Of a DNA stretch of 64,000 nucleotides, positions 32,577 to 44,459 are shown piece after piece (position 1 is the stretch's first letter; every line of letters starts with the position of its first letter). Location of the stretch: positions 56,015,346 through 56,079,345 of the forward strand of contig NC_090324.1 of assembly GCF_040869045.1 (NCBI RefSeq). The letters run 5' to 3'. Below the pieces are notes generated by a model. That model worked only from the letters and a program-made list of their open reading frames with translations, did not search any database and was not told where the DNA came from. This DNA comes from Eurosta solidaginis (taxonomy: Eukaryota; Arthropoda; Insecta; Diptera; Tephritidae). The position numbers were made by a program, and so were the translations under genes.

Positions 32577-33010
32577 AAGTGTGTAAAATAACAACGCAGA
32601 ATCTATTTTTCTGTTTATTGGTGTCTGTCAGACTATCACGTCAGTCGCAGAGGGTTAAGTGCGCAAATGGATTACAAAATCTTTGTCTTCATAGAGACTC
32701 AATGAAAATGTTTTTGATAGTGAGTTCTAAATATTTCTGCTGCACAAGGCTCCCTATATCTGCTTGCCTTATATGTTCCACCAGGCAGTGCATTTGATTT
32801 ATTCAAGGCAGATGCTGATTGTGTTAATGCTTTAAACAGATTATAGGATCTAGTATTTATAAGTGATGTTAATTGTGAAAAGCAGTTTATCTTTCAATTT
32901 CCATTTGGACGGTTTTCCTGGTTTTAATGATTTTTTAATGGACGTAAACTGGGAAGAATTACTAAAGGGTCTTGATACCTCTAACTACTCCCCTACTTTA
33001 AAATCCATTA
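32577..33010 (+). pseudogene. LINE C endonuclease fragment, decayed
   Basis: The stretch about 32738-32800 (CTGCTGCACAAGGCTCCCTA onward) matches the better-preserved endonuclease at 50430-50490. No continuous frame; several stops and deletions. Confidence 0.6.
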
Positions 33011-33745
33011 TATTTAGTCACTGTATAAAGTTTCGGTAAAGCGAAAGAGGTCTTATATACTTTATTGGTATTCGAAAAATTAAAAAACTTGAAGAACATT
33101 AAAAAAAATACTTTCGCAACTTGAAACGTTCAAAGAATCAAATATTCTACTAAGTACAAGCATAATTTAGAGGTATTGAATCATTTAGATAAGTTCTTGT
33201 ACATGTGTTATATTCATAATAATTAAGGGTATGCCTTTTTAGAATGCCAATTCTGTCCTGAAATTCGGTGCGCTTAGTTTCCCTTTTGAGGATGTTAGTC
33301 AGGCTATTCTTATACATAAATCCTCCTCCCAACCTGACGCTGACGGGGTTTTTTCCGTCTTGCTATAAAGACGGTCCGGCCTTGATCTATGCTTTGAGGT
33401 TGACTTTCAATAAATAATTATCATCATTGCTGTGGGATTTCCTTGTATCCCCCACCAGCACAGGTTTGTCGCCGGCAGGTCTAGTGTTTCAGATCTTGCT
33501 GTTTTTAGCGAATAGAGTGTATATTCTTTCTCTGCTGGACTCCAGATTGATTGCATTTACACTGATTTCAATAAAGTCCCTCACACTGGATAAAGTTCCG
33601 GTAAAGCGAAAGAGGTCTTATATACTTCGTTGGTATTCGAAAGAATTAAAAAACTTGAAAAACATTAAAACCAAATACTTTCGCAGCTTCGAACTTGCAA
33701 ATCGTGCTTTGAATTGTCTTCTGATCACTCCCCAATATTGGTAAC
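33011..33745 (+). pseudogene. LINE C reverse transcriptase fragments, duplicated and scrambled
   Basis: Contains a linker segment (33020-33110, repeated at 33590-33680 with the shared text AAAGCGAAAGAGGTCTTATA), an RT N-terminal segment (33160-33425, again at 36000-36440), and an RT middle segment (33443-33585) whose frame reads RFVAGRSSVSDLAVFSE and CIYTDFNKV. The order linker, RT, RT, linker shows rearrangement of at least two copies. Confidence 0.6.
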
Positions 33746-33749
33746 AATT

Positions 33750-35880
33750 GATAAAAATCTCACACCCACAGCTAATCATTGAGCCTCTATAATCGGAAGA
33801 CTAATTGGGAGTACTTCCGGTCTATGATCTCGCCTAATATTGACTTAAAACTATCTCTGAAATCCGACGAAGATATGGCTGAAGAAATCGAACACTTTTA
33901 CAGGTGTATCCAACAAGCAGCATGGAACTCACCTCCTACCCTCAGCAGGCAACAGCCAAGCTTAAAGAAAAACGCATCGCACGGAAGAGGTGGCAGCCAA
34001 CCCGGCATCCCGATGACAAGAAACAGTTGGATCCATTAACATCCGTAATATGGAGCGCAACAGAGAAATTCAACAATACCTCAGTAATATTGATGCAACA
34101 ACTGCAACTGATTACTCCCTTTGGAAAGCGACTAGCAAGCTTAAGAGGCCAATTATCTCAAATGCACCCATGCGAATGGAGAATAACGAATGGGCAAAAG
34201 TGATGTTCAGAAAGCAAATACTTTCGCACGCCACCTAAAACTAGTACTCGCCCCGCATGATATTGAACCCCCACTAAGAATGACTAAGAAAGTGGAAACC
34301 ACCTTAGGTCATCCATATCAAGTGGACACACCCATAAAAAAATTCTCAATATCCGAGGTAAAAACCGTAATTGCAAAACTCAAGCCAAAAAAAGCTCCGG
34401 GCTACGACCTTATCAGTGGCACCATTCTAAAAAATTTACCCCCGAAGGCATACAATTCTTGACACAATTGTTTAATGCACTTCTAAAAACTCAATTCATA
34501 CCCCCACAGTGGAACGTTTCGCAGATGAAAATGATTCTGAAACCCGGAAAGCCAGCTAATACAGTTGCATCTTACATACCTATTTGTCTACTGCCTATCG
34601 TCTCAAAAGTCATCGAAGTTCTCTTCCTTAAAAGACTCTTGCCCGTAATAGAAGAGCGTAAAATCATACCCAATTACCAGTTTGGCTTCAGAAGATGGCA
34701 CGGAACAATTGAGCAGGTCCACAGACTCACCGAGCAAATATACGATGCTTTTGAGAAGAAAAAATACTGCACAGGTGCTTTTCTAGATATTTCACAAGCT
34801 TTTGATCGCGTATGGCATGACGGACTTCTCTATAAAGCAAAATACACCTTCCCTATAAACTTCTTCTCATTTATACAATCACATCTAAAAGATCGTTATT
34901 TCTTCGTTAAACAAGGTGTGGATCAGACTGCCCTTTATGGGTGCTTAGCAGGCGTCCCGCAAGGCAGTGTAATGGGCCCAATACTTTATCTACTTTACAC
35001 TTATGACCTCCCAATAGCAGAAGGCGTCACTATAGGCACCTTTGCCGATGATACTGCTGTGTTGGCCGTTGATCCTAACCCTACCGTGGCTTCATTCAAG
35101 CTCAAAGGAAGTTTAAATAAAATTACCCATTGGCTGAAGGAATGGAGGATCAAATTCAGCGAATCAAAATCGGTTCAAGTGACGTTTACTACCACACGTA
35201 ACACTTGCCCACCCGTTAAACTCAAAGATATTAATATACCACAAAGCGACGAAACTAAGTACCTTGGTATGCACCTCGACAGAAAATTAACTTGGAGGAC
35301 CCACATATTCAAAAAAAGAAAAGCCCTTGGTATCAAACTAAGAAATTTGTACTGGCTTATGAACCGAAATTCACAATTATCAGTTGATAACAAAGTCCTG
35401 CTTTACTCAGCCATCATAAAACCCATTTGGAGATATGGAATACAACTGTGGGGAACTGCAGCAAACACAAACATAGAAATTTTAAAAAGATTCCAATCGA
35501 AAATTCTTAGAATGATTGTAAAGGCACCCTACTATATGACTAACAACCAGCTACACCGGGATCTAAAGGTTCCAACAATAGCTGAAGAAATTAAAAAGTA
35601 TGTTTTTTCATACAACACGAGGCTTCTAACTCACCCCAACCCATTCATTCTAGCCCTGTCAGCAAGACCAACTAATTTCAAGCACCTGAAAAGAAAGTCA
35701 ATCACAGATCTTCAACACTGATGAATTCGTAAAAAATAGTTGCAGTACAAGAGCAATCCATCAATGCCCACCAAGTTTATTAAGTGGTATTAATAAATTC
35801 TTAAAAAACTGGATGCACTACTGAGAGCAATCCATCCATGCCCATCAAGTTTATTAAATTTAATTAATTATGAATTACTT
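33750..35880 (+). mobile_element. 5'-truncated Jockey-type LINE
   Basis: Coding sequence begins in the linker upstream of RT (NWEYFRSM near 33800) with frameshifts at about 33930-34240 and near 34460. The 3' UTR (35722 to ~35880) contains a direct repeat of a ~60-bp unit (GAGCAATCCATC... at 35751 and 35825). The endonuclease and ORF1 are absent, typical of incomplete reverse transcription. It lies within LINE C remains. Confidence 0.7.
33779..35721 (+). pseudogene. Jockey-type reverse transcriptase
   Basis: The open frame 34459-35721 (420 codons) holds the RT core: PPQWNVSQMKMILKPGKP, YQFGFRRWHGTIEQV, AFLDISQAFDRVWHDGLL (first Asp), GVPQGSVMGPILYLLY, and GTFADDTAVLA (FADD box). The thumb region (YLGMHLDRKLTW) follows. 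Upstream frames 33779-34462 carry the linker and first RT motif (KKAPGYDLISG) with at least three frameshifts. The catalytic Asp residues are intact but the gene is truncated and frameshifted. Confidence 0.8.
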
Positions 35881-35949
35881 TTAAAAATTCAAAAATGTGT
35901 TAGATTTATTCTATGTATACAGTTGGAAAAATATATTGGATGCTAAGAA

Positions 35950-36455
35950 AAACAAAAAAACTTTAAACGTCCAAAGAATCAAATATTCTTTACTAAGTAC
36001 AAGCATTATTTAGAGGTATTGAATCATTTAGATGAGTTTCTGTACATGTGTTATTTGATAATACTAAATCGGATCCTAAAACTTTTTCAAACTATGTAAA
36101 GTCAAAAAAGGTGGCTCCAGTGTTCCCTCTAAAGTTTTCCTTGGTGATCGGTCTGCGCGATCTCTTAGTGAGACAGCCAATTTAGTTGCTGAGTTTTTTA
36201 AGTAAAGTTTTTCTTGTGATGGTAATAATCAAGCGTATTCCTTTTTTAGAAGGCCAATTCTGTCCTGAACTTCGGTGCGCTTAGTCTCTCTTTTGAGGAT
36301 GCTAGTCAGGCTAATCTTATACCTAAATCCTACTCCCAAACTGACGTTGGCGGGTTTTTTTCCGTCTTGCTATAAAGACGATCCTGCCTTGATCTATGCT
36401 TTGAGGTTAACTATCAATAAATCATTATCATCATTGCTGTGGGATTTCCTTGTAA
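35950..36455 (+). pseudogene. LINE C reverse transcriptase fragment (second copy)
   Basis: Matches 33110-33435, including the frame GFFPSCYKDDPALIYALRL and NKSLSSLLWDFL. Many stops. This copy continues after the Gypsy A insertion at 46975. Confidence 0.65.
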
Positions 36456-36616
36456 TCAGAACAGCGTGAAGGACTCTATTGAAATCGGTGTAAATGCAAT
36501 CAACCTGGAGTCCAGCAGAGAAAGGCTCTACACTGTATTCGCTAAAAACAGCCAGATTTTAAACATTAGACCTGTCTGCAACAAACCCGTGCTGGTTGGT
36601 AGGCTGTTTCGGGTTT
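36456..36616 (-). pseudogene. Inverted RT middle segment of LINE C
   Basis: In minus sense matches 33443-33585 (FVAxRSxV.. and CIYTDFN motifs), but here it is inverted relative to its neighbours. Confidence 0.6.
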
Positions 36617-36621
36617 CATTC

Positions 36622-36803
36622 TCTTAGAGCTAATCTGGTCACTCTTTATTTGTCAAGTTAAACACGTTATATAAAAATGTCAATAACTAGCAATAGAATA
36701 AAGACAGAGTTTCCGGTTGCATCTATAAGTGAATTCAGTAAAGGTTATGTCATAGAATTTCCATCGTGTTTTAATCTTGGAATCGATCCACGCACCTTCA
36801 TGA
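36622..36803 (+). repeat. Gypsy A 5' LTR
   Basis: 182 bp, similar throughout to 46789-46969. It begins TCTTAGAGC where the 3' copy begins TGTTAGCGC, so the first TG has mutated, and ends TTCATGA versus TTCATCA. Confidence 0.8.
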
Positions 36804-36815
36804 GTGGCAGGGATA

Positions 36816-37596
36816 ATGGACGAAAAAGCTCTCAATTCAATTCTGCAAAAGTATCAGGAGTCGAGCTCCAGCATATTGCAAAAAACCCAAGAGCAAAACA
36901 TGCAGGTAATGGAGAAAATGTTCACTAGTGAAAGTCACACAAGCGCTACGCCAATTTTCAGGCATTTCAACAAAAGTGTTGAAAAATGGATCCCGCTTAG
37001 CACATGGAGTCATAGATTTAAATCTTAAGAGAACGTGCCTTCTGTCCTGGATATGCGCAGAAACCTTTAATTTGCTTCAAAAGCTATGTGACAATGATCT
37101 AAGCGGAAAGTCTTTCAGTGAACTAGTTGATAAATTAACCAATCACTTTGTCGAAAAACAACACATTCTAGCAGAATTTTTCAATTTCTATTCTATTCGA
37201 ATGAAGCCAAATCAAGTACGTGCAGAATGGGTTGCTGAGCTGCGAGGGGCGACGAAGGAGTGTTCATTTCAATGTACTAAGCTAGGGTGCAACGAATCTT
37301 TCGTATATTCCCATATTCGCGATATGATCATAATGCATACTCCGTATGATAAAGTCCGTAGCGCCGCGTTACAGAAAACAAATCTCAAATTGGAAGAAGT
37401 TATGCAAATCGCCTCATTGTATGAAACAACAGTAAAAACTTATTCAGAACTTAAAAGAGAGGCAGGCAATAATTCGTGCGTCAACGTAGTTCGTACAAAT
37501 ACACAATCTAATCGTCAGCGTTATACTAGGTTCAAACACACACCAAATTGGCAATTTATATTATTTGGGCAATTTATTACGCAATTTGTCATATAA
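36816..37596 (+). pseudogene. Gypsy A gag
   Basis: The first ATG after the LTR is 36816; the frame begins MDEKALNSILQKYQ with a Gln-rich coiled coil. It shifts after about 36970 to the frame ending at 37596. The second part has a capsid-like helical region (FSELVDKLTNHFVEKQHIL, EWVAELRGATKECSF, HIRDMIIMHTPYDKV). The zinc knuckle is separated and appears after the insert, at about 38132. Confidence 0.65.
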
Positions 37597-38125
37597 TAAA
37601 TTGCCAATTGAAAAAAAATTGCGTAATAAATTGTTTCAAACTGCAAATGCATATATTTTAACGTCAGTTACGCATGGCTGAACTATGTGGTTGGCTCATC
37701 TCATCAGCTGATTTTATGTCTTTCTTTTCACTGGAGTAGGGATTGTCAAAAGAAGATGGCAAACTTAAAATGAAACCAAAACATTGAACACATTTTCTTA
37801 CAACACACAAAAATTTCAAAGTTTTATGTTTTCATTCCATTTCATTAGCCTAATAATGTGCGTGTTCATTTTGAGAGTCTGAACAAAGGTATGTTCTTGC
37901 TGTAGAGATGAGCCAACCAGCTATCAAATTACTATTGTGTAAGCTAAACCGAGTTGTATGAACAGCACTCAATTCAAATCGAAATTTCCTCAATTTATTT
38001 TTCTGTTTGAACATAGTATAATAGTAATCGCTCAAAAAGTAAACCCCAATATCAGACAATACTTAAACCATGCGCAAAATATGGCATCTCGCATCAGTGA
38101 TCAGAGTGTTCTAATTTCCTAAATA
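37546..38125. mobile_element. MITE-like insertion(s) inside Gypsy A gag
   Basis: About 580 bp of AT-rich sequence separate the capsid region from the zinc knuckle. It contains an inverted pair GGTTGGCTCATCTC (37692-37705) and GAGATGAGCCAACC (37908-37921), about 230 bp overall. Next to it is a second inverted pair CAATTTATTACGCAATTT and AAATTGCGTAATAAATTG (about 37570-37630). Two short elements or one compound insertion are possible. Confidence 0.45.
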
Positions 38126-38126
38126 A

Positions 38127-38777
38127 AACCAAGTGCCGAGAGTGCGGCAACGTTGGACATCTATCCGCTGTTTGTCAAAAGTCAACAAAAATAAAAAATC
38201 AAAGAGCGAACATAAATCAAAACAAGCAGCAAACAACGAAAGCGTTAATATTTTATCATTTGAGAACATAAGTTCTGTAGAACTAGCTTCAACAAGCATT
38301 GAAAATAATAACTCACATTATTGTGTGGTAGTAGAAACAGGCGCAGCGAAAGTTTTTGTAAATATTAAAATTAATGGTGAAATATTCGAATTTCTAGTGG
38401 ACAGGGGCGCAACACGCACGATAATTGGTCCTTCTTCATATTCCCTATTAGGAATTCCAGCTTGTGAACACACAAGCAAAGTTCTCAAAACGTACGGAGG
38501 TGGAACCTTGAAAATGAAAGGCATTATTGACGTAGATGTTCAGTGCGGAGACGTATCGAAAAAGTTATCACTGGCGGTGGTCGGCCTAGAAGCGGCTACA
38601 AACATTCTGGGTATGGATTGGTTTTGGCAACTAGGCTACATCAGTAACACACAAAAACAATGCAGAATATACTGCAGTTGGAACAGAATTGGATCAACAA
38701 CAAATTCTTCCCTCGCGTTTAAAGCAAGTTGCGTCTCAACATGCCGATGTCTTTGCAAGCGGCCACGGCATGTGTAA
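38127..38777 (+). pseudogene. Gypsy A zinc knuckle and protease with altered DRG triplet
   Basis: Near 38132 one frame reads KCRECGNVGHLSAVCQK, a CCHC knuckle. After a shift the frame 38133-38777 holds the protease: FEFLVDRGATRTIIG, where D-T/S-G is expected, then the flap-like region and NILGMDWFWQLG. The Thr/Ser to Arg change in the active-site triplet would probably inactivate it. Confidence 0.7.
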
Positions 38778-40396
38778 AACATTCGAATTAAATATCGCGC
38801 TGAAACCCAAGGAATACCGAAATTTCTCAAACCATATAATATTCCATTTGCGCAAACTGAAGAAGTTCGTAGCGAACTAAATCGTCTCGTAAAAATAGGT
38901 GTACTTAAACCAAATGGGCAGTTGCATATATGCGCAGATTTCAAGGTCAGTGTCAATGCGCAAATAGAAGGTGATCGTTACCCAATCCCAATAATTGAAG
39001 ACTTGTTCCGGAAACTACAAGTCGGAAAAGATTTTACAAAAATCGATTTGAGCGACGCATATCTGCATATAAAGTTATCAGAAAATTCGAAAAGGTGTAT
39101 GGTTATCAACCCACCCTTGTATCAATATGAGCGCGTACCTTTTGGCATCGCAAGCGCACCAGGTATGTTTCCGCGGATCATGGAAAAGGTCATAGCGGGA
39201 GTACCTCATAGCGCTGTATATTTAGACGATATCATCGTCATAGGTGTAAACAATGCGGATCATATAGACAATGTTCATAACATTTGAAAGCGGCTTCAAA
39301 TTCACGGGTTAAAATGTTGGTCGGAGAAATGTTATTTCGCAGAAAAAAGCATCGAGTACGTCGGACATAAAATCGACGCAAATGGCATTATGCCTACAGA
39401 AAAACGAGTCAATTCTATTAAGTACATGCCAAGGCCAAAGAATATTCAGCAACTAGAAGCCTTTATTGGCAGCTTAAATTACTACAACAAACTTGCTGAA
39501 AATTTTTCAGTTGTCGCTGCACCACTAAATGAGTTGAGGCCGAACAACGTCGAATTTAAGTGGACTAAACTTCAAGGAACCGCCTTTCTTACTCTTAAAA
39601 GTGCAGTGATTAAAGATACTCAGCTCGTGTATTACAATGATTCTTATCCGCTGTTGATGCCTCTCAGTATGGCATTGGCGCTGTTGTTTCCCATCGATAT
39701 GAAGACGGCCCCGAAAAACCCATTGCGCACTCATCAAAAACACTGAATAGCAGTCAAGTCAGATATTCGCAAATCGAAAAGGAAGCACTAGCAATCATAT
39801 ATGGCGTTACGAAATTCCACTAATATTTGTATGGGCGTCACTTCGAGCTGGTCACTGACCACCGGGCCTTAATAACGTTATTTCATCATGAGAAACGACT
39901 TCGTATTATGATATTGCAACGTTTACAACGTTGGGCAATACTACTGAAAGCATACGATTACAAGATAATATATAAAAAGTTAGCGGAGAACGCAAATGCC
40001 GATGTTCTATACAGACTTCCGTCTGGTTTAGATCCCACTTTTTACAATTCAGGAAAGAAAATGTTAGATGTCGAATCCATCTACAGCACTACAATTTAGG
40101 AGTTGCCGCTAGGGGCTGAAATGATCGGCGAGGCTACACGAAATGATGACATCTTACAACTTGTTTCAAAATACATTGAAGCCGGATGGCCAGCGCCTTT
40201 GGCAACACCAGGTAATATTAAATCATTTTTTAATCGAAAATTCTGCTTATCGTTGCAGAGTGGCATTGTACTCTTCCAAACTGATCACACGAGGGTCGTG
40301 ATTCCCAAAGAGCTGCAACCTAAGGTACTTAGATTTCTTCATGAAGGGCATTGGGGTAAGGAACGCATGAAAAAGTTGGCTAGACGATATGTTTGA
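38778..40396 (+). pseudogene. Gypsy A reverse transcriptase, RNase H and integrase N terminus
   Basis: RT: QLHICADFKVSVNAQIEGD, KIDLSDAYLHI, VPFGIASAPGMF and AVYLDDIIVIG, so the YLDD box is intact. About 15 codons usually found just before the PNGxLxxCxDxK motif are missing near 38910. RNase H is split over frames (near 39655-40010), with YGRHFELVTDHRALI preserved. The region 40103-40396 holds the integrase zinc-domain start (RFLHEGHWGKERMKKLARRYV) and stops where element B is inserted. Stops occur at about 38878, 39285, 39744, 39823 and 40097. Confidence 0.7.
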
Positions 40397-40403
40397 TTCC
40401 CTG

Positions 40404-41766
40404 TATTATAAATACACACACGGCTGGAGGTGTTAGGAGGGCAGCAGCTTTCCGTTCCAAGATGGTAGGGGAAGGAGGAGAGCGGCGGCTAACCGTCGTT
40501 GAAGCAGAGGCGGATCGGCGGGATGGTTGAACAGTGTAGGGTAACGGACGGATTGGTACGGTGGTATGGAAGGAGCGGCAGGATCAACACGGCGGATGAA
40601 CGGCGGTAAGATGGCGGACAGCCAACGGTCGTCGTGGCAGCGGCGGGACGGGAGCAGCGGCTTAATGGCGGATGGCCAACAGTCGTGGTAGCAGCGGCGG
40701 GACGGAAGCAGCGGCTTAACGGCGGTAGGATAGCGGACGGGCGTCGTAGCAGCAACGGCACCAGACAGGCGACGATGCGACAGCAGCAACGGTGGGCTTC
40801 GGTGCGCGTACCAGGGCGAAGGCGGAAAGGGAGGTATGCTGGCAACGGGTTTTACCTGTACAGCTGCGCGTTGTACCGGAGTGGGGGCAGTTGTCGGTGG
40901 TATCGGACGGGTCGGTCGTCGGCGCGAGACCTCCAAGACACTGCGAGGACTCGTTAGTGCTGGATTCAGTGCTGAACACCCTCGCCTCCCTACTTGCACA
41001 ATAGACAGAAGGTGCTTAAGGAGGGCAGGACTGTACCAGCCGAGACACCGTAGAGCGATCCGTGGGCTGAGGGCGAAGTGTACATTAACGGCACAGCGGT
41101 ATCCTCTTATGCACACGCATCGGTTCACGGCCGAAGCCAGAACTGAGGGGAAGGGGTTGAATGGTCATGAAGGCGTCCGGCCTCTCAACACCTAGGAAGG
41201 CGCAGGGGGCAAAGTAGCACAAAGGCATCCTCCCCGTCGTCCTTGCCCAAGTGAAAGGTGACCTGCGCAATAACAGCGCCCCTTCAACTCAGCCAGCCGA
41301 AGCTATAACGGGGGGCAAAGCAGAACGAAGGCATCCTCCCCGTCGTCCTTACCTAAGTGAAGGGTGACCCGCGCCATGTCAGCGACACTTCCACTCAGCT
41401 AGCTAGCAGGAGGGAAAAGTATGTCTTTAAAATGATATCCACTCCCGCTGACTCACTTGCGAGGACTGAATTGCAAAATGCAAATTCGCTGTTTTTATAC
41501 GGGTTGTGCTGCAAACTGCTGGAGAAACAAATACACCACTATTGTGGTGATTATCTTGGTGATTTTGTTGATGAAATACACCATTGGCCTGCCATCAGCT
41601 GTCGGTCGGTCGCGTATGGCCATTTACCATATGGTGGTTGTATTGTTGCCGCCAGCCATCTGTAGTGTTTGTTGGCTATGCTATAGAAAAAGAAGTACAG
41701 GGGGGTTCACGCGTAGGAGGAAAGAAGAAATACAGGCGGGTTATGTTATTTTAACGCTACGTTACA
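40404..41766 (-). repeat. Gypsy B 3' LTR lacking its terminal ~100 bp
   Basis: Collinear with 44460-45934 from the ACACACGGCTGGAGG block on, but the U5 end found at 44460-44555 is missing; the LTR stops at TATTATAAATACACAC directly beside the CCTG duplication. The inner edge TGTAACG (minus sense, 41766) follows GAAGTGGGAC, a plausible polypurine tract. Confidence 0.75.
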
Positions 41767-42280
41767 GTCCCACTTCGGTTGACGGAGAGCTGCTGTAGTG
41801 AAGGATGGATATCCAGGCATGGCCTAGGTATCATGTCGGTGTGTATGTGGTCTACGCACTTTATTAATTATTTTGTTTTTTTTTCTATCAATAATATACT
41901 GAGTCATTCCACTTATATCTAACGGAGTTAATTTTTACATGTCACGTTTTTAATTCATTTGTATAACGTAAAATAATTACATTTCATTGTTCTTAAAACT
42001 AACAGAGTATGTTTCATACAATTTATTAAAATAATAATATTCTTCGTTTCCATCTTCCTCAGGTTGTGATTTCAACATGGCCATCAGGTATTCGGTAAAA
42101 TATGGCCCGAAAAAAATTGGTACCTTTTGAATTTCGCTCGTTTGGCTGGCTACTTATACTGCTCCCTCCGTGTGCACCCGCTCTGACGCCGCTTTATTTC
42201 GTGGAAGTTTCTGTCTGTTGAAGATGCTTTTGTAAACTCTTTGCTGACCATATTTACTGCAAATGCCGTTGGTGGAATAT
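41767..42280 (-). other. Gypsy B 3' internal region
   Basis: AT-rich and without a readable frame except for broken continuation of the integrase near 42280. It includes the polypurine tract beside the LTR at ~41767-41780. Confidence 0.5.
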
Positions 42281-42281
42281 C

Positions 42282-42866
42282 CTAATCCCATGTGCGGTGA
42301 TCGCTCAGGAACGGAGCTAAAGGTTTTCCGCCAAACTGCTTCCCTTTATCGGTGAGGAGGGTGTTCGGACAACCAAGTCGGTATATGACCTTTTCTTGTA
42401 GCGCTTTGAGCATGCTTGCCGTTGTTGCTTGGCGCGCCGGGATAAACTCCACCCACTTGTAGAATTTGTAGATCATGGCGAGGAGGCAAGTGCTTCTTTG
42501 CTTTGAACGTGGTAGTGGTGGCACGAAATCAGCGGTTACTATTTCCCATGGCTGCGGATATTGCATAGTTGCTAATAATCTCACCGGGCTCTTTTCTGTC
42601 GCTTTTTATTGTGCAAAATATGTCTGGTTCGGTGTTTTGTAACGTATTGCGTTTGATGCTCTTTTTCGGTACTCGAAATTGAATTTTTGTATAGCCGAGT
42701 AACGGGGATAGAAGCGTTGCTTGAGCGGTCCGTTAGGCTTAGTGATGGTCGAATATTCAGCTGCGGGAATTAGCCCAACGGTTTTGCTAAATCGCTTCTG
42801 GTGGTGCGCTGAAAAAGTATCCTGTCTCGAATTTTGGCCATTGTTTAAGGGTTCCCGGCTGGTCAT
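42282..42866 (-). pseudogene. Gypsy B integrase core remnant
   Basis: The frame 42584-42282 has WEIVTADFVPPLPRSK (first Asp) and CPNTLLTDKGKQFGG (second Asp); the Glu motif is lost. The preceding segment (42866-42606) links to it in broken frames. No RT or RNase H lies between protease and this piece, so ~1.5-2 kb of pol is deleted. Confidence 0.65.
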
Positions 42867-44300
42867 TGCACATAGTGTCTCTAGCTCGGCTGATCTTCAG
42901 GTCATGGTGACTTCCCCTTCCCCGTAGAAAGCCCATTCCTAAGATCATCCGTTCTGCCAGGCTCGGGATGACGGACATCATTGTGTTAGTCGTTCGTCCT
43001 TGGTACGTAATCCTTGCTGGGAAGGAATTCGAACTACAGACACACATCTGGTCTGCCGATTGGACGCTCCGCCTGTTAAGATGTGGTTTGATGTTGTTCC
43101 TCTCCAGGTGATTTCGTATTGACTCATCGACGTATGACAGGGTGGCGCCGGTCTCCACTAGCGCACGTACGCTCATGCCCTCGAAGGTTATCGGTATGTA
43201 GAAACGGTCATCTACTTGCATTTCGGCAGCGGGATCGCCGGCTGGTGGTTCCATTGGCTTCCGTGGATGAACAAATAATGCTTGGCGGCTTCCTCTCACA
43301 TAGTTTGATGGCATCCTGGATGTGATGTTGTTGGTTGATTGGTTGGTCGAAGGGCATAGGAAGTCCCTGGACAGGATGTTGTCTTGTCCACACCTGGAGC
43401 AGAACATTCTCCAGCGGCCCCTGCATTGGAAGCGGCGGTGTCTGCGTTCCTTGCAGCGCCAGCAGCACTCCTTGCTATCGTACTCCGTTTGAAGATGATA
43501 CAGGCTGTGGACCACCACTTTGCTCTCTTTCGCTTCCCCGCTTTTTAGCTCATATTCCTCCGGTATTTCCAGGAGCTCATAGATCGTCCTAAACTCGCTG
43601 CGTTTAACGAAGGGGCGGTATTCAACGCGTTGGCCATCGTACATTCGCTTGAGGTGGTTTTCCCTGTACACTGTCGGGTGCTGGCGGGTCAGCGTTTCCA
43701 ATGCCAGGACGAAGTCCTTGGCTTTTTGCAGGTCTTGTTGCTTGCGTTCTCCGATGGCCTGTTCTAAATGTTGAAGATGACGCTTAGGAAGGAAGCAACT
43801 TTTCACCTCCCTTCGAAAATCGATACAGTGGTTGATTTGTTGCTTACGGATGCCGGTCGACGGGGATGCGGTAACATTCGGCGAGCTCCTCTGTCCTCCC
43901 CAGAAATTCGTGCAGCGACTCCTCTCCCGAAAAATGCAGATCCCAGTAACGGCGATATTCATTACCTCACCGGTGCTCATTTCGTCTCGTTTCGGTTGCG
44001 CGCGTTCTCTCGCATGCGTATTCGAGGGGGGATTTTGTACCTGGATGGCGGGTATTGATTTGATCGGTTGTGTTGGGGTGATGTTGAGTGTCAGTGTTGG
44101 CAGTTTAGCTGGTTTCCCTTCGTCCTCTTCTACTTCCTTCTCCAAATCTTTCGGTAGGTCTTCGCTTGATTTCCTCGTGCGTTTTGTTTGTACGTAAGTG
44201 CTCAGTGCACGGCGAAGATCGGCTGCGGTTTGGCCCTCCACGTGAATCTAATGCTTCTTGCAATCCTCTGTCAGGCTCTCCCTTTTCAGCAAGTTGATCC
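42787..44300 (-). pseudogene. Gypsy B gag and protease with ETG triplet
   Basis: In minus sense: a SAP-like helix-loop-helix start (EGQTAADLRRALSTYV, with a TAG just before it near 44249), a charged linker, a garbled stretch (about 43990-43830) where the frame is temporarily shifted, and a capsid-like region (FLPKRHLQHLEQAIGERKQ, EYRPFVKRSEFRTI). A Cys/His cluster follows (CCWRCKERRHRRFQC). The protease (IPITFEGMSVRALVETGATLSYVD, 43210-43135) has E-T-G where D-T-G is expected. Confidence 0.7.
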
Positions 44301-44434
44301 AGTTGAGCGTATCGGTATTCAGCGTCTTACCTTCAGGAGCCGGTGTATGTGTTGTTTCTAGCGGTGTGTTCGTCAAACCCGCTCGGCAGTGTTGGTGATG
44401 GGTGTATTTGGTTTTCCACGGTCATCTGCGGAGG

Positions 44435-44459
44435 AAGATCCCTGCTCGGGCGCCATTTA
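44435..44459 (-). promoter_or_regulatory. Gypsy B primer-binding site
   Basis: Minus sense TGGCGCCCGAGCAGGGA (44455-44439), four bases (TAAA) beyond the LTR end CCTCA. The same 17-mer and the same TAAA spacer occur in element D at 63082-63102. Confidence 0.8.

Noticed and set aside
40433..41270. Open frames up to 231 codons on both strands in the Gypsy B LTR
   Set aside because: They lie in GC-rich LTR sequence with repeated CGG/CCG blocks, show no domain, and are not conserved in the sister LTR at 44460-45934.
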